From: Strongylocentrotus purpuratus
Lineage: Eukaryota > Echinodermata > Echinoidea > Camarodonta > Strongylocentrotidae
Direction of reading: 5' to 3'
DNA: 64,000 nt
Assembly (NCBI RefSeq): GCF_000002235.5
Contig: NW_022145604.1
Span: 179,097 to 243,096 of the forward strand
The translations under genes and the position numbers were made by a program. Positions 1-11,234 of the stretch are shown here, piece after piece. Below the pieces are notes generated by a model. It had not been told where the DNA came from. It saw only the letters and a list, made by a program, of their open reading frames with translations, and ran no database searches. Position 1 is the first letter of the stretch. Every line of letters begins with the position of its first letter.

Positions 1-2481
1 TGAAATGTCAAAGTTGGGGGTGCGGCCTTATCGCCGGCAAATACGGTATCCGGTTGGCAAGGCTCCTTTCTTTCCTAATGCACCGCAACTCAAGTCAAAT
101 TTACCATAAAGACATGTACCGGTATATTATGGAATAAAGCAATGCACATTTATGTAGGGCCTGCTTGATTTTGGAATCATGATCACTTTCACAACTTTAA
201 AAAAGGGTGAAGGAAGGCGGCAGACAAAAAATGTGAACATATGAACTTTCACAAATTTCCCTGAGAAATAAACATGTACACTTGCTAAGGTGTCGTCATG
301 CCATGTTGATCGAATCACAAGTTATAACACTGAAGTTCTGCAATTTGGCAAACTCTTGCTTCAATATGTATACCGAGTATCTACTGTACTGTACGTGTAG
401 ATGTACTCAGGAGTACACTATGTACACAGTAGCCTATTTGAAGAGCAAAGGAATCTCATAGATGATATATAAAGATGTTTTAGACTATGTGTAATGTACA
501 TGCATTACCGATGACTCACCTCCATCATCAGCACACCCTGCACCAGTCAATTTCAGAGAAACCAAATCACTCAATCTTAATAATACACTCATGTTGGTAT
601 TGCATGCCCTGAAAGCATATAACACTCTGCTCCCACATTCATATCGTACAGAGATCTCATTATTTTTAGCTATATTTTTAACTTTCAATTCGCTAATTTC
701 TACATGCAGGAATTACTCATCAATTCAGGAACATTGCAAAATATTACTTTAAATGTACACATGATTAAATTTTCTAAATTGCCACAAGTATTCATACGTA
801 TTAGCGGCCATTTAAACAAAATAGATGAAAGAAGATTTTGCTAATAATCTAAAATTGCAAATTTACTACAACCCTACATGTTGTACAAGAAATGAAGAAA
901 TGTGTACAATATGCATGTACATCAAGGCATTTAAACAAAGTGTACATGTAGTCCCCTTGTCAATCTGTGAACAGGTTGTAATGCATTACTCATACAGGCA
1001 GGCCCTCCCTAGGCTACAGGTTGAGAAGTTTAGATATTACAATGTACAGGCATGCAGGCCTACATGTAAAAAGTAGATCACAGTAGGCCTACAGTACATG
1101 TAGATCTAGGTCAAGGCCGGATTCCCAAGCCATCATTGTTTTGCCATCTATCTTCCATAACACTATCACATACATGAATGTACATGTACATGTAAACAAG
1201 GCTACATGTAATTGGGCAAGCAAGCTTATATCCATGTACATTATAATCAATGTTATATCTGTATCTGTCCGTGACGTACAATCACCAGCATCTGGTTGTC
1301 GCGTACTTTATAAACCAAGGACTGAATGAGTGCTGGTAACTCCTTGGTTTAACAGGATGCAAAACAAACTAGAGTAAAGAATCACATCCTGTATGAACAG
1401 GATTCTCTTTACCAAACCAAGCTCATTTACATATTGCTTGAGATTAAAAAGTTATTCAATATTTTTGTTAAAATCACATTTCTTCACACCCTTCCAAACA
1501 AATTATTTAAGCCAGTCAGTGTTGCAAATTATAAAATGGAATTAGAGTTTTGGGAGTTTTGTTGTTGTTTGTCTTACTTTCATTTCTTTAATTTTCTTTT
1601 ATATGATTATAGAAGTTGCAAGATAACAATAACCTCATCAGACACATTGCAGACTTTCACTGGGAGCTCTGATGTGTCAATCAAGTGATTCATAACATCT
1701 CAAAATAACTCATTGATTATAATACAACTTACAAATAGCAAACTCATGTACATGTACATGTACCTACAATGTACTTCAGAAGAATTCAATGAATATAGAG
1801 ATTGTAGGCTAATGATCTAGCCAAGTGGTACATGAACATTTTACTCTTTGAGTCCACCATCCCCCCATCCCCTCAAAGAGGAAAACAAGAGTCATTTCAA
1901 AGTACAGGGTATACATGTACCTTTTCATTTTCTATATTTCAATACTGTATGTGTGGAGGTAGTATATCCCATGGCCTAAAGGAGAGAAACATTACACAGA
2001 CAGACCTTGTATTGAGAGGATTAAAAAGGAAACATGGAACAAAGAAGCTTTAAAAGCATGAGTCAACTCTGGGATAAAAAGAGAGAACAAAATCAATACA
2101 GGTTTCAAACAATGAACCGGAAAGCCAGCTCTATACATACTGGATTGGAAGTCAGTTATCCATGTATAACAAATATCTAAAGAAAGTCTACATGGACCTT
2201 GCACAAACCACCCACTCAACAAAATCAATTACCGGTATGGATTCACACCCAGCCTACCCTGTATTGCATGAGCTTGGAAAATATATGTAGGCAAACCGGT
2301 ACTGTATATTATAATGTACTGTGGGGCCATTGTTGTATGTATGGTGGTAAAACTGTTTCATAAAATAAATTATAGATACACACTGGCTATCATGCTGAAC
2401 ATAATTAGGGAATTGTGAGCGACTTGCTTATGGCCTATTGTACAGCACACAAAAGTGTTCCATGGGGGGAGGTGAGGGGCC
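1..2481. other. no gene seen; AT-rich non-coding DNA
   Basis: No reading frame here resembles a protein and no exon with credible splice sites was recognised. The stretch is AT-rich with many short ACATGT/GTACAT runs, for example near 1746-1762 and 1180-1200. This kind of simple sequence recurs across the window. Confidence 0.6.
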
Positions 2482-3021
2482 TTTTCACACTTGTTTTGCT
2501 TAACCCTGTACTTTGCTTAGCCCCGTTCTATCCTTAACCCCGGACTAACTTTTTTGGCTTACCTCACTGCAATTCCTTAGCCCCGTACTAGCCAAAGTGT
2601 GAATATTCATTAATTCGCTCCACTGCGTAGTCCCAGACTATTTTTTGTTTCTGTTCTCATTCATTTGCTTGGCACTGCAATTGCAGAGTTAGCAGGATTT
2701 AGCACCACAATTGCGGGGTCAGCCCTGCTATTTTGCAGGGCCAGCTAACCCCGTACTATAGGTGGGGCTAGCCCACTTTGGTAAATACGAGTCTGAACAC
2801 AAAGTGGAAAAGGCTTAACCCCGGACTATAGGTGGGGCTAAGACCCCCCCCCCCCCCCCCCCTTTAACCCCACCTATAGTACGGGGTCAAGCAAATGTTT
2901 GCCAGTGTAAAAAGAAAGTGGAATAAGCTTAACCCAAGACTATAGGTGGGGCCAAACCCCCCCCCCCCCCTTTAACCCCACCTATAGTACGGGGTTAAGA
3001 AAAATATTGCCAGTGTGAAAA
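2482..3021. mobile_element. foldback / miniature inverted-repeat element
   Basis: The ends are TTTTCACAC (2482-2490) and GTGTGAAAA (3013-3021). The interior repeats the block ACTATAGGTGGGGCTA and its complement. Two large hairpins are visible: arms 2813-2840 and 2863-2892 around a C-run, and arms 2927-2954 and 2971-2999 around a second C-run. No coding sequence is present. It is a non-autonomous DNA element of unknown superfamily; no clear target duplication was found. Confidence 0.6.
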
Positions 3022-3502
3022 CAGAATTAGAGTCTCACACCTCCTGCTTAGAAAGAGGGTCAGCAAAAGCGAGCTACAGTTAAAAGTCAAAATTTTCTTT
3101 TTGGCCAGGATTTTTTTTTGCTTTATCACAATCCCCAATTTTTACCGATGCAGGCACTGACAAAGTGCGGTGACACATTGTCATAGAATGCAATGTACAT
3201 GTAGGTGTCAGACAATTTTTTTTTTTTTTCATGGTGTCTCCGATTTACAGACAGGCTTCTGGCCTGCATATCTCTTAGTAAGTGACACTGCGTGATAAGT
3301 TTTCTTGGGGTCAGAGACTGATGTACATGTACTGTACATGTACATCATATGGGTAAGTGAGGGGAGGTTTTGCTTGTCCTCATCGCGCATTTTTCAAGTA
3401 AACTGGCAGATTAGCTAAACTGAAAGTAAGTCGCCAAATTTTGATGTTTTCAGCTTCAGCATAATTTTCGATGTGATCTTGAAATTATATTTTCCCGCTT
3501 AA
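3022..3502. other. no gene seen
   Basis: Non-coding sequence between two miniature elements. It contains T-runs and a palindromic run of GTACAT near 3321-3344. Nothing else was recognised. Confidence 0.5.
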
Positions 3503-3954
3503 AGGCAATACAAAGTTTTGGGAAAATTTGAAAATCGGGTTGATAATGATTCTTTACAAATTTGATAATTTAGCCCCTAAGACACTTCTGCTTTCGAGAA
3601 AAATTTAATATAAAAATTTACCGGTGCTCCCGGTATATTTTCAAATAGCGCCTATGACCGTACAATGGTAGCTGCGACCATGAAAATCTCAGAATATGTA
3701 GTTGTGGTATATAATTTCCAAACGGGAATAGCAAATCGGTCGATTTCAGTTAAAAACGTCGTTTTATAGCTTAATTAATATCTTGACCTACAGAGGGAGC
3801 TATACAACATAAAGAGTTTATTATTTACAATTTCATAACTTTAGACTCGATTTCAACCGCGACAAAGATCACTGAATATTGTAGGATCGTATATGCTTCC
3901 AATATGTTCATTTGAACCAAATTCATTACCCCATACCAAAACTTTGTATTACCT
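3503..3954. mobile_element. TTAA-flanked miniature element, copy 1
   Basis: It begins AGGCAATACAAAG and ends CTTTGTATTACCT, and both sides are flanked by TTAA (3499-3502 and 3955-3958). Two further copies lie at 40471-40975 and 48344-48791, also bounded by TTAA. A TTAA target duplication is the piggyBac hallmark, although the AGG...CCT ends are not the usual CCC...GGG. No coding capacity is seen, so it is presumably moved in trans. Confidence 0.75.
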
Positions 3955-3959
3955 TTAAG

Positions 3960-4367
3960 CTTTCACATTTCATTAAATTATTAGAAAGAAAGAAGACGAT
4001 TCATTATACCGCTCTCTAAGTCTCTTAATCCTTGTCTGAGGGGGGCTACACGCCTGGCAAGAGGGACCCCATTATGCACACTGTAAAATTGTGTGCGACC
4101 CTTTCCCGGTAAAAAGCAACACCTTCTTATTATCATCCCCTTTCTTTCTTCTCTCCCTTCTCATTATTCTCCTTTTCCCCCTTTTCTCTCCCCTCTCACT
4201 TCACCTTTCTTCCTTTCCTCTTCCTTTTTCTCCTCTCCCCTTTTCTGTCCTCCCTCTTTTCTTCTTCTTTCTCTCTTCCCTTTTCTTTTCTTTCCCCCTC
4301 CTTTTTCTCCTTTTGTCCCTTTTTCTTTCCCCCCCTTCCCCACTTTTTTATTTACCAGGGGGCACGT

Positions 4368-4407
<40 letters not shown>

Positions 4408-4440
4408 TGAATCGTAGTTCAGCCACAGCCCAAGAGCAAG
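3960..4440. repeat. hAT-related repeat fragment with pyrimidine tract and poly-C
   Basis: Positions 3966-4036 match two stretches inside the nested hAT-like element near 15520-15595 and 15625-15690, all sharing TTTCATTAAATTATTAGA. A CT-rich tract follows (about 4120-4350), then an uninterrupted run of about 37 C (4370-4406). The apparent proline- and phenylalanine-rich reading frames here come from base composition. It is probably a decayed, non-autonomous element. Confidence 0.5.
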
Positions 4441-4869
4441 TAGCGGGGAGGATGCCTGACGGCCTCGGGCCTCGGCTCCGACTAGCTCCGCTCGCTCGCA
4501 GTACACTCGGACACAAACATAACTCATTGAACATGTTCGCACTTACCTCATTGGACGTCGAACTGAAAATTACTTGAAACTTCAATCTCTACAGATTACA
4601 AACATCTACTTGCATTACGCATAGGTTACGATTTGACTCTGAATTTAGCCTGTTTGTATAACTATTTTACTTCCTGTGGATGAAGATAGAGTGCAGACAA
4701 TCAATACGGACTGCACTGTGCAGCGTGTAGCTAGCTGGATGAAGCTCGACCTTAGAATAGTTCGGTCGATCTAAAATCGATGTGACCGATTGACCGTACC
4801 GACCGAGTGTCTTATTATCAACCGAATTATCAACATTTTCATCATCATCACATCGACATCACGTAGGCT
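4441..4869. other. no gene seen
   Basis: Mixed-composition non-coding sequence. No repeat partner inside the window and no coding signal were recognised. Confidence 0.4.
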
Positions 4870-5422
4870 ATAGAGAATTTCATCAAGTCGGACTTTGTTT
4901 CCTTTCAAAAACAATTTTACTTTTAACATGTCTCTTTTTATAGGTTTTCTACTCTTCTTTCCATACTTTTACCATCACGACTCTTTGACTCTCGTTTTAC
5001 ACAGTTCACCATTACGACTCGATCTTTTACATTCTTTCATCCTAAATGAATCCTTTTCATACTTTCCTTCGAGACATTTCACCATTACGAACTTTTTCCA
5101 TACTCTCTCACGACTCTCTGACTTTCTTTCTCCATCGACAGTTATTTTCTCACCATTAACTTTACGACGTTTACAATAGAAGTTTTGACTCAATAGTTGT
5201 CTGTTTTGATGACGTTTAATATAATTTATACACTCCAAAGTTACGAGAAACGGTAAAGTATTCATTAATATTATGCACTCCAAAATTACGAGAAACGTAA
5301 CGTATCTATTTTATGACATAATCATAAATATACAACATAAATTTACAAAGTATAACTTCAAATGTGTAATATAACCGTACAAAAGTTAATCATGTGAAAT
5401 TACAATATTCATGAAATGAGAC
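4870..5422 (-). mobile_element. PolB element copy C: 3' flank and terminal repeat
   Basis: Read on the minus strand, this matches the non-coding region after the polymerase gene of copy B (about 26160-26580): the same run from the ACGTTATC-like block through GGAGAAAGAAAGTCAGAGAG into degenerate repeats of GAGTCGTAATGGTGAAA. It is the distal part of a third PolB element in reverse orientation. The gene-proximal part resumes at 6915, because an element was inserted at 5423-6914. Confidence 0.65.
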
Positions 5423-6914
5423 CAGGGGCGGCCGAGCGACTTCCAAAGTGGGGGGGGGGCACCAAGAAAAAAGGGCACTTTCTGGGAAAAAAGGGCACCT
5501 ACAAAGGGAAATCTCAAAGCGAAAATATACATTTTTTTAGAAATTGGTATATACCCATACATTGTGATTACAACAATCAGGGATGATTTCAGTATTTGTT
5601 TCACTTTATACACCATTGCTGAAGCATCATGCCTTGCAGTTGGGTTTGATTGTCTAAAAAAAAAAATTGCGAGGGAGCGAAGTGAGCGAGGAAAAATGTT
5701 AAGATGTGTGAGGTCGCAGTGCGAAAAATTCTATCTTATAAAGAGGAAAAACAAATCCTGGTGGGGTTATTACAGGTATTATAAGCACATTCTCATAACG
5801 GAAGACTGAAAAGAACTTTGATAAGTAACATAATAATATCAGCTATAGATGAGTGCGAGCGTAGCGAGCGAGCTTTGGGGGAAATTGCTCCTAGTCGCTT
5901 GAAATTAGCTAGGGCGCGTTTAATGATGAGAGAAAAGGGGGACACTTATCAGGAAAGAAAAGGAGCATGTGCCAAAGTACAAAGAGTAATTATCAGAGGT
6001 GAAAATGGGGCACTTAGTTCTTACATTCTCTAAAAGAGGCACTCACCAGGGATGAAACAAGTCAGTCATGAGAAAAAAGAAATGTGCATTTGTCGACGGA
6101 AAAGGATATTGATAGGCGCATTTATAAGATTATTATTTATATTGTTAAAAGGGAAATTATCAGAGGTGAATTGAGGCACTTATCGCACCTAAAAAGGGGC
6201 AATGACCAGATATAAAAAGTGGCACTTAGGGGAATGAAAAAGGGGCACTTGTAATAGAGGAAAATGTGCATTAGTTAAAAGAAAATGGGCATCGATCAGA
6301 TTTTAAAGGGGCATTTATCTGAGGTGAAGGGGGCACTTATCTGAAGTGAAAGGAGTAACTTCTCGGACCTGAAATGGGTCAATTACCAGAGAAGGGGCAC
6401 TTATGAGAAGGGGAAGGGGCACTTTTTTAACGGGGCACTTTTCATTAGGAAAAAAGGGGCACTTATTAGAAAGGGAAAAGGGCACATGTGAAAATATAAG
6501 GTGCGCTTATCCGAGTTAAAATGGGGGAAGTTATTCAAAGGGGAACTTCTTACAAAGAAAAAGGGGCACTTGTCAAAGTAAAAGAGGCACGTACCTCTCA
6601 GATTTAAATAGGACAATTATCAGAGGTGAAGGGGGCACTTATCAAAAGTGAAAAGAGGCACTTCTCGTACCTAACTAGGGACACTTACTAGAGATTAAAA
6701 AGGGCACCTATGAGAATGGAAAATGGGAACTTGTCGAAGGAAAAGGGGCACGTGTCCAAACAAGGGGCACTTATCAGAGTTGAAAAGGGGAAGGGGCACT
6801 TTTACAAATTAATAGGGGCCCATGTCAAAGTAAAAAGGGGCACTTTTCGGGTGCTTGAAAAAGTGGGGGCACTGTTCCCCCCTGCCCCCCCCCCCCCCGG
6901 GAGGGCCGCCTCTG
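5423..6914. mobile_element. hAT-like non-autonomous element carrying a minisatellite
   Basis: The ends are CAGGGGCGGCC (5423 onward) and GGCCGCCTCTG (ending 6914), an inverted repeat like that of the hAT-like elements at 15182 and 27219. G- and C-runs sit just inside. The interior (about 5450-6880) is a degenerate tandem array with a core like GGGGCACTTATCAGAGGTGA every 30-45 bases. Motifs such as GAGCGAAGTGAGCGAG (5675) and GAGCGTAGCGAGCGAG (5855) also occur. The insertion site is known from copy A, which lacks it near 22977. No clean 8-bp duplication remains. Confidence 0.65.
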
Positions 6915-7045
6915 ATCAAGAGAAACCCCCTTAAGAAAGTTGAACGGAATTTTTTATCAAAAGCCATAAGGATCGTATCTAGGTCATCCAATATCATACG
7001 TTTTATCATACACGAAACAATGCATTTTCGTTTCGTGAGCATCTC
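6915..7045 (-). pseudogene. PolB copy C: end of DNA polymerase B gene (remnant)
   Basis: On the minus strand this matches the last codons and stop region of the polymerase in copy A (22855-22985): the CACGAAACGAA / CGTTTCGTGTA block, then the stretch coding LDDLDT, then the sequence following the stop. The rest of the polymerase body is not found beyond 7045, so the copy is truncated. It is protein-primed-type family B polymerase by homology to copy A, and non-functional. Confidence 0.65.
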
Positions 7046-7410
7046 GATGGGCATGATCCATGCCATAGCCAACCATGGAACTAGTAGATGGTTTCATTAT
7101 ACCCCCCATTAAGAATTAAACCTATTGTCTTTCTCTACAAAATAACTTACGGAAAAGCACTGAACATGTCGATGCTATAGTAATCTGATAAAAGGGATCA
7201 ATAATTGTAATATCCATGTAGATATTCCTCATGGGTAATACATCCTTTCATGGGAATAGCGACATCGCTACGAGCCTACGACAGTATACGCAAAGCATAG
7301 ATTTGGTACACTGCCGTTTTTGTTTTATCCCAATTTTTCGTCTTGTCGACACTCAAATTCATACTGAACACCGAATGTTTTTGCTCCTGGTCGGATTATT
7401 TTGACGCTTT
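7046..7410. other. no gene seen
   Basis: Non-coding sequence between the truncated PolB copy C and the Helitron-like array. No repeat partner or coding signal was recognised. Confidence 0.4.
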
Positions 7411-7476
7411 TTAGGTGGTCTGTCAACGACAGATCACCTATTGTTTTCGTCAGAATTTTCTTTCTTTATTTATTTA
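7411..7476 (+). mobile_element. solo 5' end of a Helitron-like unit
   Basis: This 66-bp stretch starts AGGTGGTCTGTC and repeats the first bases of the unit beginning at 7477. It includes the self-complementary GGTGGTCTGTC/GACAGATCACC hairpin. It is an orphan 5' end left in front of the tandem array. Confidence 0.6.
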
Positions 7477-9355
7477 TTAGGTGGTCTGTCAACGACAGAT
7501 CACCTATTGTTTTCGTCAGAATTTTCTTTCTTTATTTATTTATTTATTTATTATTTATTTTTATTTCTCCCCGTTTTTTGTTCATCGGTTAACTCAAGAT
7601 CGGTTGTGTTAATTTCTTTCAATTTTGACACAGTCATAGGTCATTGTCATGAGACGTGACAGTAACCTTTTCAAGGTCATCAGGTCATCGTGACGTCATC
7701 CAGGCGCCATTTTGTGAAATCACGTTATCCATCATATCTTCATGATGCCTAAACAAAGGTCATTCATATTCATATCACATATATTTCAGGTCAAGGGTCA
7801 ACAAGTCATGTCATCAAAGGTCACATAAAGGTCATGACGCGCACGTACGCGCGCGTCAAATTTTTAAAATGCTCAAAATTACTTAACTATTAAAGGAGAG
7901 TACGAATCAGGTCATTTTAAGCATTTCAAAATTTTCCGTCCGTAAGTGTCACCGCGCGCGTTGCGCGCGCTCATAACGCGCGGAAAAGGTCAAATTTAAA
8001 TTGTTTACATGATTTAGATTCCTCTTACCGTAAATGACAATTTACATTAATTTCAGTCACTCTTGACCTTTCATAAGGCCGTGAGCGCGCGTCAAAGTTA
8101 AAAATCTGCGCGTGCTGCTATGGGCAATATAATGCAAATTTGATCAAAAACATCCCATTTTAAAAATCAAAATAGCTCTTCAGATAGTGAATTGACCCCA
8201 ATTTTTATATCATGGTTGGAAATAGCATGAGTTGGAGATATGATTTCATGTGTCATTTGACCCTCAATTAACTCATGACGTCATCATAATGGCCTCCCAA
8301 CTCAAAATTTCAATTTGCATATTATGACGTCAGCATATTTCTGGAAAATTGATTGTATCTCTGTAAATATTGATCGATTTTCTTCCAAATTTTGATATGA
8401 TTTAACTGAGACAATTCTCTACAAATGTAGTTCCCACAATTTTTCATTTTGACAAAGGTATCATGGCGTATTTTTGTGATTAAAGGTGGCATGTCAATTT
8501 TTCACATTTTGCGTGTATTCTCTATGGGACATGACTTTTTCTCAAAACTGGATTCTACATCCTGTCTTTTGTGAGCAATATCTCCGTCGTTTTAGCTTTG
8601 TTTTCGCTGAGCTTCGAGTATGTTGTAGCAGAGACAATAAGCTATCACAAGTGTGCCCTTTATTTTTCGATCAGATGCCGGGATCATGCTCATATCTCAC
8701 TTGCAAAGTGGGATTTGATCATTCCATTTTCCGTTTACGTGTAATCTCTATGGGAAATGTTTTGGTATATCGGTAACGCACTTGACTTCCGACCTCGAGG
8801 TCCCTGGTTCGAGTCCGGGGGTCTCCAACAAATTTTTTTTTCACTTTTTTTTTCTTTTTGACCTTTTACTGTACCATCTCCTTTAAATATTAAAACACGT
8901 ACAATCGCAAATAATGTAATAGACAATCATATTTACTTTATTATTACCCTATTATCACTTGATCCATTACTTTTTGCATGTAATCCTTATGGGAGATGAC
9001 TTTTTCTCAAATCTGGATTCTACATTCTTGTCTTTTGCGAGCAATATCGCCATTATTTCGGCTTGATTTTTGTTGATTTTTGAGTATGTTGTAGCTGAGA
9101 CTATACGCTATCTCAATGTCCCCTCATTTTTTAATCAGATGTCTTCATGGTCTGTTGATGATCATCAACATCACCATGATCATCATCATCGTCATCACCA
9201 TTACTATCAAGATCATCATCATGATCATCATTCTTTACATGTCTATATAACTTCTCCCTTTTTCAATATAGTAAATATTGAATTAAAGATGAGCATGAAC
9301 ATAGGAATTAAAGACAGACCACCTAATTCGTCCCCATGACGAATTAAATTTCTAG
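7477..9355 (+). mobile_element. Helitron-like unit 1 (1879 bp)
   Basis: The left end has the hairpin GGTGGTCTGTC/GACAGATCACC. The right end has the subterminal inverted complement GACAGACCACC, then a perfect 9-bp stem (TAATTCGTC/GACGAATTA) and CTAG five bases later. A 3' hairpin closely followed by CTRR is the Helitron terminus, and subterminal inverted repeats are typical of Helentron-type derivatives. The unit has no Rep or helicase gene, so it is non-autonomous. Inside are a CpG-rich palindromic block (about 7955-7983), a tRNA-like module, an internal direct duplication of about 170 bp (8505-8680 and 8975-9140) and an ATC/CAT microsatellite (about 9160-9235). Confidence 0.7.
8752..8826 (+). 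other. tRNA-like Pol III module in Helitron-like unit 1
   Basis: A 75-base tRNA-sized stretch. It has an A-box-like TGGTATATCGG, a perfect B box (GGTTCGAGTCC), a T arm with five pairs (CCTGG/CCGGG, one wobble) and a T-run starting within ten bases of the end, which could act as a Pol III terminator. The acceptor stem pairs poorly and the anticodon stem-loop is distorted, so it is tRNA-derived rather than a working tRNA. Confidence 0.55.
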
Positions 9356-11234
9356 TTAGGTGGTCTGTCAACGACAGATCACCTATTGTTTTCGTCAGAA
9401 TTTTCTTTCTTTATTTATTTATTTATTTATTATTTATTTTTATTTCTCCCCGTTTTTTGTTCATCGGTTAACTCAAGATCGGTTGTGTTAATTTCTTTCA
9501 ATTTTGACACAGTCATAGGTCATTGTCATGAGACGTGACAGTAACCTTTTCAAGGTCATCAGGTCATCGTGACGTCATCCAGGCGCCATTTTGTGAAATC
9601 ACGTTATCCATCATATCTTCATGATGCCTAAACAAAGGTCATTCATATTCATATCACATATATTTCAGGTCAAGGGTCAACAAGTCATGTCATCAAAGGT
9701 CACATAAAGGTCATGACGCGCACGTACGCGCGCGTCAAATTTTTAAAATGCTCAAAATTACTTAACTATTAAAGGAGAGTACGAATCAGGTCATTTTAAG
9801 CATTTCAAAATTTTCCGTCCGTAAGTGTCACCGCGCGCGTTGCGCGCGCTCATAACGCGCGGAAAAGGTCAAATTTAAATTGTTTACATGATTTAGATTC
9901 CTCTTACCGTAAATGACAATTTACATTAATTTCAGTCACTCTTGACCTTTCATAAGGCCGTGAGCGCGCGTCAAAGTTAAAAATCTGCGCGTGCTGCTAT
10001 GGGCAATATAATGCAAATTTGATCAAAAACATCCCATTTTAAAAATCAAAATAGCTCTTCAGATAGTGAATTGACCCCAATTTTTATATCATGGTTGGAA
10101 ATAGCATGAGTTGGAGATATGATTTCATGTGTCATTTGACCCTCAATTAACTCATGACGTCATCATAATGGCCTCCCAACTCAAAATTTCAATTTGCATA
10201 TTATGACGTCAGCATATTTCTGGAAAATTGATTGTATCTCTGTAAATATTGATCGATTTTCTTCCAAATTTTGATATGATTTAACTGAGACAATTCTCTA
10301 CAAATGTAGTTCCCACAATTTTTCATTTTGACAAAGGTATCATGGCGTATTTTTGTGATTAAAGGTGGCATGTCAATTTTTCACATTTTGCGTGTATTCT
10401 CTATGGGACATGACTTTTTCTCAAAACTGGATTCTACATCCTGTCTTTTGTGAGCAATATCTCCGTCGTTTTAGCTTTGTTTTCGCTGAGCTTCGAGTAT
10501 GTTGTAGCAGAGACAATAAGCTATCACAAGTGTGCCCTTTATTTTTCGATCAGATGCCGGGATCATGCTCATATCTCACTTGCAAAGTGGGATTTGATCA
10601 TTCCATTTTCCGTTTACGTGTAATCTCTATGGGAAATGTTTTGGTATATCGGTAACGCACTTGACTTCCGACCTCGAGGTCCCTGGTTCGAGTCCGGGGG
10701 TCTCCAACAAATTTTTTTTTCACTTTTTTTTTCTTTTTGACCTTTTACTGTACCATCTCCTTTAAATATTAAAACACGTACAATCGCAAATAATGTAATA
10801 GACAATCATATTTACTTTATTATTACCCTATTATCACTTGATCCATTACTTTTTGCATGTAATCCTTATGGGAGATGACTTTTTCTCAAATCTGGATTCT
10901 ACATTCTTGTCTTTTGCGAGCAATATCGCCATTATTTCGGCTTGATTTTTGTTGATTTTTGAGTATGTTGTAGCTGAGACTATACGCTATCTCAATGTCC
11001 CCTCATTTTTTAATCAGATGTCTTCATGGTCTGTTGATGATCATCAACATCACCATGATCATCATCATCGTCATCACCATTACTATCAAGATCATCATCA
11101 TGATCATCATTCTTTACATGTCTATATAACTTCTCCCTTTTTCAATATAGTAAATATTGAATTAAAGATGAGCATGAACATAGGAATTAAAGACAGACCA
11201 CCTAATTCGTCCCCATGACGAATTAAATTTCTAG
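9356..11234 (+). mobile_element. Helitron-like unit 2 (1879 bp)
   Basis: It has the same length as unit 1, and I found no difference from unit 1 in the long stretches I compared. It starts directly after the CTAG of unit 1 with TTAGGTGGTCTGTC and ends with its own hairpin and CTAG (11231-11234). Head-to-tail identity points to very recent tandem amplification, as expected from rolling-circle replication past a 3' end. Confidence 0.7.
10631..10705 (+). other. tRNA-like Pol III module in unit 2
   Basis: Identical to the module of unit 1, with the same A-box-like and perfect B-box sequences and the same T-run behind. Confidence 0.55.

Noticed and set aside
4091..4417. Pro-, Phe- and Leu-rich ORFs over 100 codons on the plus strand, and Gly-run ORFs on the minus strand
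   Set aside because: They lie entirely in a CT-rich tract and a 37-base C-run; open frames here are forced by composition.
8486..8776. 96-codon ORF repeated identically 1879 bases later
   Set aside because: It overlaps non-coding parts and the tRNA-like module of the Helitron-like units. Units 3 and 4 do not keep the frame, so identity reflects recent duplication.
8752..8826. Genuine tRNA gene
   Set aside because: The acceptor stem pairs poorly, the anticodon loop is too long, and the stretch is part of a repeated mobile unit. Kept only as a tRNA-like module.
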